In this document: positions 1 through 6,994 of the stretch, one piece after another
Layout of the letters: each line of letters starts with the position of its first letter
How positions within the stretch are numbered: position 1 is the stretch's first letter
Notes under the pieces: generated by a model
What the model was told of the DNA's origin: nothing
The model's input: only the letters and a program-made list of their open reading frames with translations
The model's database searches: none
Translations under genes and position numbers: made by a program
Assembly (NCBI RefSeq): GCF_949298305.1
Contig: NZ_CASFWU010000083.1
Coordinates: 1-12,363, forward strand
DNA length: 12,363 nt
DNA from: an uncultured Bacteroides sp.
Lineage (GTDB): Bacteria > Bacteroidota > Bacteroidia > Bacteroidales > Bacteroidaceae
Direction of reading: 5' to 3'

Positions 1-68
1 CGTTTAAATGTTATAATTGGACACTATAAATTTAATACTTTTATTGCTATGTTTCTAATTATCAGTAA

Positions 69-593
69 AATATATTTGTTCTTATTTCGAACTCACGTTT
101 ATTAGCTTTTCCGTTATTACTGGCTTCTTCGTTAGAAGTTGTCCATCCTAAAGAGAAATTCATTCCTGAATATATTGTTCCACAGTTATTGATGGAATGT
201 CTAATTGAATATCGAAACCAGAATGTAACAACAGATATATTAGGAATTGAATATAAATCTGTACATAAGAATAAAAGAGATTTAATGTTTAATGAAAGTG
301 ATAAAATAGATATCTTTATCAATTATGCTATACCACCGTTTGATTATAAATCTGAAGGAGGTATATGTCCTAAATTAATGGAAATTTTTGAATATTGGAA
401 TTCTGTATCATGGGCAAAGCTTCAATATCAAAGGCCAAATGCTTTTATAAACATTGTAGAAAATGGTCAAAAAAGATATAGTGTTAGCAGATTTGGACTT
501 ATGGAAAAATATTTAAACATGAGAGATCCTAAAATGCTAACATATCATTCACCTATAATAGGCGGTATTACAAAAGGTGTTTTAGCTTATTAA
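69..593 (+). pseudogene. RES-domain protein, 5'-truncated remnant
   Basis: The plus frame is open from base 69 (just after an in-frame TAA at 66-68) to the TAA at 591-593, giving 174 codons. No ATG occurs before 192; a TTG lies at 189. The translation has the order expected of the C-terminal half of an RES domain: a hydrophobic strand (FPLLLASSLEVV), then PEYIVPQLLMECLIEYR, then GIEYKSVH, then INYAIPP. In RES proteins these follow the NAD-binding N-terminal half, which is absent here. Further in-frame stops at 27 and 33 mean the gene does not simply continue upstream. RES proteins are NAD+ phosphorylases, often toxins, but this product lacks half of the fold and is probably inactive. The family call comes from remembered motif patterns. 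Its AT-rich composition is unlike every other gene here. A short intact hypothetical protein starting at 189 or 192 is the alternative. Confidence 0.5.
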
Positions 594-772
594 TGATAAT
601 AGCCTTTTTAAGAATGGTGAGCTAGTCGAATAGAAAGCAACAGTGATAATATTCTGTTAATTTTAAATAGATGATGAAAGATATAGATTATATCATGCTT
701 TGCAACATAAACGGTTGTTTACAACTGGTTTACCGATACGTTCTTAATAGAGTTCATCGCTTACCTCACACA
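594..772. other. AT-rich intergenic stretch without a recognisable gene
   Basis: This gap separates the decayed RES gene from the dipeptidase promoter. It has stops in all frames and no ORF with family character. The only structure seen is a small palindrome at 714-725 (GTTGT, two T, ACAAC). Composition changes from AT-rich to GC-rich across the end of this stretch and the start of the next gene. Confidence 0.5.
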
Positions 773-804
773 CTTGCAGGTACGTAAATAAGTGTCTATC
801 TTTG
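773..804 (+). promoter_or_regulatory. Bacteroides-type promoter overlapping the start of the dipeptidase gene
   Basis: TATCTTTG at 797-804 matches the Bacteroides -7 element TAnnTTTG exactly. CTTG at 773-776 matches the -33 element TTTG in three of four bases, with a 20-bp spacer, as usual for this sigma factor. Transcription would start around 807-811, on or next to the ATG at 809, leaving almost no leader. Confidence 0.6.
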
Positions 805-808
805 TTGC

Positions 809-1621
809 ATGAAAAAAACATGTAATTCGATATACCGGACCTGCCTTGCCAGGTTTTGCCTGCGGCTTCTGCTCGCACTGATTCCTCTGCCCGCCCTGTA
901 TGCCTGCAACCAAGACGGAAAACGGGCAGCGGCCCTGGAAAGGAAGGCGGCCGGAAAGGCGGTGGAGGCGGTCGTGACGGATACGGCGCAGGCAATCAAG
1001 CCCCGGAAGGCAAAGAGCCGGACGGCACTGTATCTCGACTCGCTGGGCTACCTCAACATTGCCGAGGCGGACAGCAACATCGTGGTGGACCTGATGTACA
1101 CCCGCGCCGACAACTTCACGGGCAAAGTGCTCTACGAAGACCTGCACGAAGCTTATCTGCACCCCGACGCCATGAAGAGCCTGGAGGAAGCCCAGCGGCT
1201 GCTGAAGGAGGAACATCCGTCCTACAGCCTCATCGTCTACGACGCCGCCCGCCCGATGTCCGTCCAGCAGACCATGTGGAACGCCGTGAAGGGCACCCCG
1301 AAATACATCTATGTCTCCAACCCCGCCCGCGGCGGCGGACTGCACAACTACGGTCTGGCGGTGGACGTCAGCATCGTGGACGGCGAGGGCAAGCCGCTGC
1401 CGATGGGCACCCCCGTAGACCACCTGGGACGGGAGGCGCACATCACGGCCGAGGCGGAGCTTGTGGCACAGGGCAAACTGACCGAGGCCGAGCGGCAGAA
1501 CCGCCTGCTGCTGCGCCGCGTGATGAAAGCCGCCGGCTTCCGCCCCCTGCCCAGCGAATGGTGGCACTTCAACCGATACAGCCGGCAGACGGCCAAGGAA
1601 CGTTTCCAAGCCATCCCCTGA
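809..1621 (+). CDS. D-Ala-D-Ala dipeptidase, VanX/M15D family lipoprotein
   Basis: This 270-residue zinc peptidase is expected to cut D-Ala-D-Ala or similar D-dipeptides from peptidoglycan turnover. The N-terminus is basic (MKK), then hydrophobic, and ends in a lipobox LYAC with the lipidated cysteine at residue 33, so it should be anchored in an envelope membrane. Family landmarks are in order: DAARP with the substrate-binding arginine at 148; GLHNYGLAVD with zinc ligands His179 and Asp186; and EWWHFN with catalytic Glu250 and zinc ligand His253. The usual Ser of the SxHxxGxAxD motif is Gly177 here. The signal peptide supports the ATG at 809 even though it lies four bases after the promoter's -7 element. 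The next gene starts 39 bp downstream on the same strand and may be co-transcribed. No vanR, vanS, vanH or vanA homologue is nearby, so a housekeeping role in wall recycling is more likely than glycopeptide resistance. Confidence 0.88.
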   Translation: MKKTCNSIYRTCLARFCLRLLLALIPLPALYACNQDGKRAAALERKAAGKAVEAVVTDTAQAIKPRKAKSRTALYLDSLGYLNIAEADSNIVVDLMYTRADNFTGKVLYEDLHEAYLHPDAMKSLEEAQRLLKEEHPSYSLIVYDAARPMSVQQTMWNAVKGTPKYIYVSNPARGGGLHNYGLAVDVSIVDGEGKPLPMGTPVDHLGREAHITAEAELVAQGKLTEAERQNRLLLRRVMKAAGFRPLPSEWWHFNRYSRQTAKERFQAIP

Positions 1622-1660
1622 CGCCCCGCTGCCTGAGATACCCCTTTAAAAGAACTCCCC

Positions 1661-2860
1661 ATGACACTGAACGACGACACCCTCCGATTCATAGCCGCGC
1701 ACCGCCGCGACGACGTGCGCGCCCTGGCCCTGCAGGCTGCCAGATACCCCGGCGTGGACATGCCCGCCGCCCTGACGCAGATAGCCGGCCGGCAGACGGC
1801 CGAAGCGAAAATTCCCGCCTGGGCCGCGACGGACGGCATCCTCTATCCGCCCCACCTCTCCATGGAGCAGTGTTCGTCCGAAGTGACGGCGCGCTACAAG
1901 GCATCGGTCGTGGCAAGCCACGACGGCCCGCACGAAAGCCTGGCCGACCTGACGGGCGGTTTCGGCATTGACTTTTCTTTTCTGGCCTCGCTGTTCGGCC
2001 GGGCCACCTACGTGGAGCGGCAGGAGGTGCTGTGCGAGGCGGCCCGCCACAACTTCCCCCTGCTGGGGCTGGAGGGGGCCTGCATTGTCCATGCCGACGG
2101 GGTGGAGTACCTGCGGCAGATGCCTGCCGTGGACTGGCTCTACCTGGACCCCGCCCGGCGCGACGGACACGGCGGCAAGACCGTGGCCATAGCCGACTGC
2201 GAGCCCGACGTGGCCGCTCTCGAACCGTTGCTGTTGGAGAAAGCCGTCCGTGTGCTGGTAAAGCTGTCGCCCATGCTCGACCTCACCCAGGCCCTGCACA
2301 CGCTGGAGCATGTTGCCGAAGCGCACGTGGTCTCCGTGGCGGGCGAGTGCAAGGAACTGCTGCTGGTGCTGGCCCGCGACGAAGCGCCGCAGGCGGACGA
2401 TGTGCCCATCCGCTGTGTCAACCTCTCCGCCGCCGGCGATGCCTTTACCTTCACCCGCCGTCGGGAGCAGGAAGCCCCGTGTCCCTGCGCCGAAGCTCCC
2501 CGCACTTACCTCTACGAGCCCAACGCCTCGCTGCTCAAGGCGGGCGCCTTCCGCAGCCTTTCCTATTTATATAAGGTGGAGAAGCTGCACCCCAACAGTC
2601 ACCTCTACACCTCCGACGAACCTCTGCCCCGCTTCCCCGGCCGCATGTTCCGCATCGAAGGCTGGTGCGGCTTCGGCAAGCGCGAAGTGAAAGACCTGCT
2701 GGACGGCGTGCAGAAAGCCAACCTGACCGTACGCAATTTCCCCGCCACCGTGGCCGACCTGCGCAAGCGGCTCAGACTGGCCGAAGGGGGAGACACCTAC
2801 CTCTTCGCCACCACCCTGGCCGACGGGCGGAAGGTGCTTCTGCGCTGCGAGAAGCCCTGA
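1661..2860 (+). CDS. Class I SAM-dependent methyltransferase with THUMP-like C-terminal domain
   Basis: This 399-residue protein is probably a cytoplasmic RNA methyltransferase of the Bacteroidetes PG1098-like type. An N-terminal helical region (about 1-85) is followed by a Rossmann methyltransferase core. Motif I is LADLTGGFGIDFSFLA at 94-109; VER at 118-120 ends strand 2 with the acidic residue that would hold the SAM ribose; DWLYLDPARR at 158-167 is the motif IV region, where DPAR replaces the NPPY of adenine/guanine N-methylases. The C-terminal part carries YLYEPNASLLKAGAF near residue 283 and RFPGRMF near 325. The final ~70 residues, with VRNFPATVADLRKRL, match the THUMP-like domain that accompanies this fold. 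The target nucleotide is unknown. It starts 39 bp after the dipeptidase stop with no promoter seen between, so the two may share a transcript. No Shine-Dalgarno sequence is visible, as is usual in this phylum. Confidence 0.85.
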   Translation: MTLNDDTLRFIAAHRRDDVRALALQAARYPGVDMPAALTQIAGRQTAEAKIPAWAATDGILYPPHLSMEQCSSEVTARYKASVVASHDGPHESLADLTGGFGIDFSFLASLFGRATYVERQEVLCEAARHNFPLLGLEGACIVHADGVEYLRQMPAVDWLYLDPARRDGHGGKTVAIADCEPDVAALEPLLLEKAVRVLVKLSPMLDLTQALHTLEHVAEAHVVSVAGECKELLLVLARDEAPQADDVPIRCVNLSAAGDAFTFTRRREQEAPCPCAEAPRTYLYEPNASLLKAGAFRSLSYLYKVEKLHPNSHLYTSDEPLPRFPGRMFRIEGWCGFGKREVKDLLDGVQKANLTVRNFPATVADLRKRLRLAEGGDTYLFATTLADGRKVLLRCEKP

Positions 2861-2879
2861 CGGGCCGCCCCCCTCTGCC

Positions 2880-2945
2880 TGTAACCTCGTTGCAACACTT
2901 TTGTTACCCCTTCTTCAACATCCTGTAAGGAGGACGTAACCGCAT
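2880..2945 (+). promoter_or_regulatory. Array of 11-bp-phased TGTAAC-like repeats, putative PHO-box-type operator
   Basis: Hexamers occur at exact 11-bp steps: TGTAAC at 2880, TGCAAC at 2891, TGTTAC at 2902, a degenerate CTTCAA at 2913, TGTAAG at 2924 and CGTAAC at 2935. Five of the six fit YGYWAS. The last unit ends about 10 bp before the -7 element at 2951, so the array overlaps where the -33 box should be, and no good -33 box is present. OmpR/PhoB-family regulators bind head-to-tail at direct repeats of 11-bp period, and PhoB boxes replace the -35 in this way. The downstream acid phosphatase makes phosphate control the leading guess. The regulator's identity is inference. Confidence 0.5.
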
Positions 2946-2950
2946 ACCTC

Positions 2951-2958
2951 TACTTTTG
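2951..2958 (+). promoter_or_regulatory. -7 promoter element for the TonB-dependent receptor
   Basis: TACTTTTG matches TAnnTTTG exactly. No convincing TTTG box occurs 19-21 bp upstream; the 11-bp-phased repeats occupy that place. This is what an activator-dependent promoter would look like. The predicted leader to the ATG at 2989 is about 25 nt. Confidence 0.55.
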
Positions 2959-2988
2959 CGGCAAAATAACAACAGCAAGAAAACAGGT

Positions 2989-5787
2989 ATGAAACAGATT
3001 GCAAAAGGACTGATTGCTTCCTTTCTATTTTTGACCGCTGCTGCCACTCCCATCGTGGCTGACGAAACTGCCAACGACGCCAAAGGAACCATCCGAGGGC
3101 GTATCATCGACAATGCCAAGCAAACCCTCCCGGGCGCTTCCATCTACATTGAAAAACTGCACACCGGCGTCACGAGCGACGTCAACGGCTTCTACACTTT
3201 TTCTAACCTTGACCCGGGAACCTATATAGTGAAGGTGACCTACGTGGGCTATGCTCCCGTAGAGCTGAAAATCACCGTGCCCGAAGGCAAGACACTGGAC
3301 AAGGACGTCGTGCTGAACGAAGGCCTCGAACTGCAGGAGGTCGTCGTGGGCGGAGCCTTCCGGGGCCAGCGCCGCGCGCTGAGCTCGCAGAAGAGCAATC
3401 TGGGTGTGACCAACGTGGTCTCGGCCGACCAGGTGGGCAAGTTCCCCGACTCCAACATCGGCGACGCGCTGAAGCGCATCAGCGGCATCAACGTGCAGTA
3501 TGACCAGGGCGAAGCCCGCTTCGGCCAGGTGCGCGGAACGAGCGCCGACCTCAGCTCCGTCACCATCAACGGCAACCGCGTTCCCTCGGCCGAGGGCGAG
3601 ACACGCAGCGTGCAGCTCGACCTCATCCCCTCGGACATGATTCAGACCATTGAGGTGAACAAGGTCGTAACACCCGACATGGATGCCGACGCCATCGGCG
3701 GCAGCATCAATCTCGTCACCAAGAACTCGCCCTACAAGCGCACCCTGGCCGCCACGGCCGGAACGGGCTACAACTGGGTGAGCGGCAAGGCCGGCCTTAA
3801 CCTGGGCTTCACCTACGGCGACCGCTTCTTCAACGACAAGCTGGGCCTGATGCTCTCCGCTTCCTACCAGAACAATCCCGCCGGCAGCGACGACGTGGAA
3901 ATGGCCTACGAGCGGAATGACAACGGCGAGGTGGTGCTGGACGAATACGAAGTGCGCCAGTACTACGTCACCCGCGAGCGCCAGAGCTACTCGCTGGCAC
4001 TTGACTGGGAAATCAACGCCAACCACCGCATCGACTTCAAGGGCATCTTCAACAACCGCAACGACTGGGAGAACCGCTACCGCCACACCTACAAGTGGGA
4101 CGACGAGACCCCCAACGAATACGAAGTCATCTACGAAACCAAATCAGGCGGCCCCGAGCAGAATTATGCCCGACTGGAACGCCAGCGCACCATGGACTTC
4201 ACCCTGGGCGGTGAGCACCTCTTCGGCAAGCTGAAGTTCGACTGGAAAGCCTCTTACGCACAGGCCGGCGAAGAGCGTCCGCACGAACGCTACCTGGCCT
4301 TCAAGAAAGAGGGTATCGCCATGAACACCGACTGGAGCGACATCCGCCGCCCCTACATGGCGCCCGCCGACGGACAGGACATCCTGCTGAACGCCACCAA
4401 CAGCAACGGCTTCGAGCTGGACGAACTGACCGAACAGTTTGAAGACATCAAGGAAAAAGACCTCAAGTTCAGCGCCAACTTCGAGCTGCCTCTGGCCAAA
4501 GGCCGCTATGCCAACAAGCTGAAGTTCGGTGCCAAGGTAGTGGACAAGGACAAGAACAAATGGATTGACTTCTACGAATACAAGCCTACGGACGAGGATG
4601 CCTTCATTGCCGACGCCTTCGGCCATCTGAAGGACGAGAGCCGCGACGGCTACATGGGCGGCGACCGCTACCGGGTGGGCAACTTCGTGGCAAAGGAATA
4701 CGTGGGCGACCTCAACCTGACCGACGCCAACCGCTTTGAACAGGAAACGAAGTACGACGAGATGTGCGAGAACTTCGAGGCACACGAGACCGTCAGCGCC
4801 GGATACCTCCGCTTCGACCAGCAGCTGGGCAAGAAATGGAACCTCATGGCCGGCGTGCGTCTGGAGAACACACACGTCACCTACAGCGGCTACCTCTACG
4901 ACGACGGCGACATGAGCGGACAGGACGAAAGTTTCACCCGCACGCCCGAGCAGTCGCAAAGCTACCTCAACGTACTCCCCTCGATATTGCTGAAGTATGA
5001 CGCCAGCGACGACTTCAAAGTACGCGCCTCCTTCACCAACACCCTGGCCCGGCCCAAATATGCCAACCTGGTGCCCAACGTCATCATCGACAAGGAAGAC
5101 ATCGCCTTCGGTAACCCCGACCTGAAGCCGACACTCAGCTACAACTTCGACCTCAGCACCGAATACTACTTCAAGAGCGTCGGGCTGGTCAGCGCAGGCC
5201 TCTTCTACAAGAAAATCAACGACTTCATCGTCGATTACCGCCAGAACAACTACGAATACAAGGGCGTCACTTACGAAGAGATGAAGCAGCCCCGCAATGC
5301 CGGCGACGCCGACCTCTTCGGCATCGAACTGGCCTACCAGCGCGACTTCGGCTTCATCGCCCCGGCCCTGAAGTGCATCGGCTTCTACGGCAACTACACC
5401 TATACATACAGCAAGGTGAAGAACTTCAACTTTGAAGGCCGCGAGCAGGAAGACCTCCGCATGCCCGGCTCGCCCGAGCACACGGCCAACGCCTCGCTCT
5501 ACTTCGACAAGGCAGGTTTCAACCTCCGACTCAGCTATAACTTCGCCAGCGACTTCATCGACGAAGTGGGCGAAGAAGCCTTCTACGACCGCTACTACGA
5601 CAAGGTGAACTATCTGGACCTGAATGCCAGCTACACCTTCGGCCGTCAGTGGAAAACCACCTTCTACGCCGAAGCCACCAACCTGCTGAACCAGCCTCTG
5701 CGCTACTATCAGGGTACGCCGGACCGCTCCATGCAGGCCGAGTACTACGGAGTGCGCGTCAATGCCGGTGTCAAAATCAACTTCTGA
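2989..5787 (+). CDS. TonB-dependent outer-membrane receptor
   Basis: This 932-residue outer-membrane receptor imports a substrate using TonB-ExbBD energy. A signal peptide covers about residues 1-24 (MKQIAKGLIASFLFLTAAA, cut near IVA-D). A carboxypeptidase-regulatory-like beta domain spans about 33-110, with GRIIDNAKQTLPGASIYI and GTYIVKVTYVGY. A TonB-box-like ELQEVVV lies near 115-121. The plug follows at about 135-246, with VGKFPDSNIGDALKRISGI, VRGTSADLSSVTINGNRVPS and PDMDADAIGGSINL. These plug motifs resemble the Xanthomonas/Caulobacter-type receptor family (TIGR01782-like) rather than classical SusC. The remainder is a barrel ending in a terminal Phe after alternating residues (beta signal). 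The frame is open back to a TTG at 2956, but that codon lies in the -7 element and the signal peptide starts at the ATG, so 2989 is used. No SusD-like partner follows; a secreted phosphatase does, suggesting a phosphorylated ligand. Confidence 0.93.
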   Translation: MKQIAKGLIASFLFLTAAATPIVADETANDAKGTIRGRIIDNAKQTLPGASIYIEKLHTGVTSDVNGFYTFSNLDPGTYIVKVTYVGYAPVELKITVPEGKTLDKDVVLNEGLELQEVVVGGAFRGQRRALSSQKSNLGVTNVVSADQVGKFPDSNIGDALKRISGINVQYDQGEARFGQVRGTSADLSSVTINGNRVPSAEGETRSVQLDLIPSDMIQTIEVNKVVTPDMDADAIGGSINLVTKNSPYKRTLAATAGTGYNWVSGKAGLNLGFTYGDRFFNDKLGLMLSASYQNNPAGSDDVEMAYERNDNGEVVLDEYEVRQYYVTRERQSYSLALDWEINANHRIDFKGIFNNRNDWENRYRHTYKWDDETPNEYEVIYETKSGGPEQNYARLERQRTMDFTLGGEHLFGKLKFDWKASYAQAGEERPHERYLAFKKEGIAMNTDWSDIRRPYMAPADGQDILLNATNSNGFELDELTEQFEDIKEKDLKFSANFELPLAKGRYANKLKFGAKVVDKDKNKWIDFYEYKPTDEDAFIADAFGHLKDESRDGYMGGDRYRVGNFVAKEYVGDLNLTDANRFEQETKYDEMCENFEAHETVSAGYLRFDQQLGKKWNLMAGVRLENTHVTYSGYLYDDGDMSGQDESFTRTPEQSQSYLNVLPSILLKYDASDDFKVRASFTNTLARPKYANLVPNVIIDKEDIAFGNPDLKPTLSYNFDLSTEYYFKSVGLVSAGLFYKKINDFIVDYRQNNYEYKGVTYEEMKQPRNAGDADLFGIELAYQRDFGFIAPALKCIGFYGNYTYTYSKVKNFNFEGREQEDLRMPGSPEHTANASLYFDKAGFNLRLSYNFASDFIDEVGEEAFYDRYYDKVNYLDLNASYTFGRQWKTTFYAEATNLLNQPLRYYQGTPDRSMQAEYYGVRVNAGVKINF

Positions 5788-5838
5788 CAAGAAAGAAAAG
5801 CTGCGCAATCCCAACTTATTCCAGAAAGAGAGTGTTAT

Positions 5839-5869
5839 TTTGTCGGGCGGTATGCCACATATAATTTTG
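5839..5869 (+). promoter_or_regulatory. Bacteroides-type promoter for the acid phosphatase gene
   Basis: TTTG at 5839-5842, a 19-bp spacer and TAATTTTG at 5862-5869 match both consensus elements exactly. It lies in the 127-bp gap after the receptor gene and predicts a leader of about 40 nt to the ATG at 5915. The phosphatase can therefore be transcribed without the receptor's operator. Confidence 0.65.
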
Positions 5870-5914
5870 CCAAAGACAAGACATTGAATAACCCCTAAAA
5901 ACAAGAAAACAAGA

Positions 5915-6847
5915 ATGAAAAGACTCTTCTTATTGCTGACCGTTGCCCTGCTGGGCCAGTGGGCCATTGCCCAAAACAAGATAGACTACTCCGTCTACGA
6001 CGACAAGCTGAACATCTACGTGGCCAACGACCTGGGCCGCAACGGCTACTACGACCAGAAGCCCATTGCCGAGCTGATGGGCGAGATGGCCGAAGAGGTA
6101 GGCCCCGAGTGCGTCGTCGCAGCGGGCGACGTACACCATTTCGAAGGCGTACGCTCCACCCAGGACCCCCTGTGGATGACCAACTACGAACTCATCTACA
6201 CACATCCCGAACTGATGATTGACTGGTTCCCCGTCTGCGGCAACCACGAGTACCGCGGCAATACGCAGGCTGTGCTGGACTACACCAACGTCAGCCGCCG
6301 CTGGACCATGCCTGCCCGTTACTACACCCGCACGTTCAACGAAGAAGGCACTACCGTCCGCGTCGTATGGCTGGACACTACGCCCCTCATCGACAAGTAC
6401 CGCAAGGATAGCGACAAGTATCCCGATGCCTGCCGCCAGGCCATCGACCCGCAGCTGCAATGGCTGGACAGCGTGCTGACAGCCGCCAAGGAGGACTGGG
6501 TTGTGGTCGTGGGACATCATCCCATCTACGCCGAGACACCGAAGGAGGAAAGCGAACGCCTCGACCTGCAACGCCGCCTCGACCCCATCCTGCGCAAGCA
6601 CAAGGTGGACATGTACGTCAACGGACACATCCACAACTTCCAGCACGTACGTGTCAAAGGCAGCGACATCGACTACGTGACCAACTCCAGCGGCTCGCTC
6701 AGCCGCAAGGTCAACCCCATAGACGGCACAGTGTATTGCAGCCCCGAACCGGGCTTCTCCATCCTCTCGGCCACACCGAAGACATTGGAGCTGCGCATGA
6801 TTGACAAGCACGGCAACGTGCTGCACACGGTGACGCGCAACAAGTAA
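5915..6847 (+). CDS. Secreted metallophosphoesterase, tartrate-resistant/purple acid phosphatase type
   Basis: This 310-residue exported phosphatase has a signal peptide (MKRLFLLLTVALLGQWAIA, cut before Gln20) and no lipobox, so it is probably periplasmic or secreted. Dinuclear-metal motifs are in order: NDLGRNG with Asp39; GDVHHFEGV with Asp72; GNHEY with Asn110 and His111; VGHHPIY with His201 and His202; and NGHIHNFQH with His238 and His240. Spacing and flanks (FPVCGNHEY, DYTNVSRRW, NFQH) follow human TRAP/ACP5 more closely than other calcineurin-like enzymes. In purple acid phosphatases the GDxxY tyrosine binds Fe(III); here that position is His75, and the TRAP His after GNHD is Tyr113. 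The enzyme may thus use other metals and lack the purple charge-transfer band. It probably hydrolyses phosphomonoesters, supplying phosphate or dephosphorylated ligand to the receptor encoded just upstream. It also has its own promoter. Confidence 0.88.
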   Translation: MKRLFLLLTVALLGQWAIAQNKIDYSVYDDKLNIYVANDLGRNGYYDQKPIAELMGEMAEEVGPECVVAAGDVHHFEGVRSTQDPLWMTNYELIYTHPELMIDWFPVCGNHEYRGNTQAVLDYTNVSRRWTMPARYYTRTFNEEGTTVRVVWLDTTPLIDKYRKDSDKYPDACRQAIDPQLQWLDSVLTAAKEDWVVVVGHHPIYAETPKEESERLDLQRRLDPILRKHKVDMYVNGHIHNFQHVRVKGSDIDYVTNSSGSLSRKVNPIDGTVYCSPEPGFSILSATPKTLELRMIDKHGNVLHTVTRNK

Positions 6848-6859
6848 GCCCCGCGGACA

Positions 6860-6883
6860 TGTGCCCAGGCTGAAAAGGGCACA
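6860..6883. terminator. Hairpin downstream of the phosphatase gene
   Basis: TGTGCCC at 6860-6866 pairs with GGGCACA at 6877-6883 around a 10-nt loop, 13 nt after the phosphatase stop. It lacks a T tract and shares bases with the larger inverted repeat that starts at 6879, so the two folds are mutually exclusive. A role in 3'-end formation is inferred from position. Confidence 0.4.
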
Positions 6884-6984
6884 CGGATGACACAGATGGG
6901 ACAGATTTTCACAGATTTATCTTTCTACTATAAAATGAGAGAAATCATCTGTGGTCATCTGTCCCATCTGTGTCATCCGTGTGC
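6879..6984. repeat. Long inverted repeat built of 9-bp CACRGAT units
   Basis: The left arm 6879-6906 and right arm 6957-6984 are perfect reverse complements over 28 bp. After a short mismatch the pairing resumes with CACAGAT at 6910-6916 against ATCTGTG at 6947-6953, leaving a 30-nt AT-rich loop. Each arm is itself a tandem array of about 9 bp: ACACGGATG at 6881, ACACAGATG at 6890, GGACAGATT at 6899, then a related CACAGAT at 6910. It lies between convergent genes, ends 10 bp before the mscS-like stop, and could act as a bidirectional terminator. The unit resembles CACRGAT repeats that I recall from Bacteroidales intergenic regions, so it is probably one copy of a dispersed family. Confidence 0.75.
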
Positions 6985-6994
6985 TATGCGTTCA

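Noticed and set aside
62..322. 86-codon minus-strand frame in the AT-rich left end
   Set aside because: It is opposite the RES-like reading frame, which shows conserved motifs; the minus product has no features beyond AT-rich composition.
809..1621. Vancomycin resistance gene vanX
   Set aside because: The enzyme family matches, but it is a lipoprotein and has no vanH, ligase, or vanRS neighbours; a wall-recycling role is more likely.
856..1971. 371-codon plus-strand frame spanning dipeptidase and methyltransferase
   Set aside because: Arg/Pro/Gly-rich shadow frame crossing two genes that have clear catalytic motifs.
2956..2958. TTG as start of the TonB-dependent receptor
   Set aside because: It is the end of the TACTTTTG promoter element and would add 11 residues before the signal peptide; ATG at 2989 is preferred.
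4144..5979. 611-codon open frame on the minus strand inside the receptor gene
   Set aside because: It is opposite the well-supported TonB-dependent receptor; its product is a low-complexity Val/Ala/Glu-rich string with no family motifs, as expected in GC-rich antisense frames.
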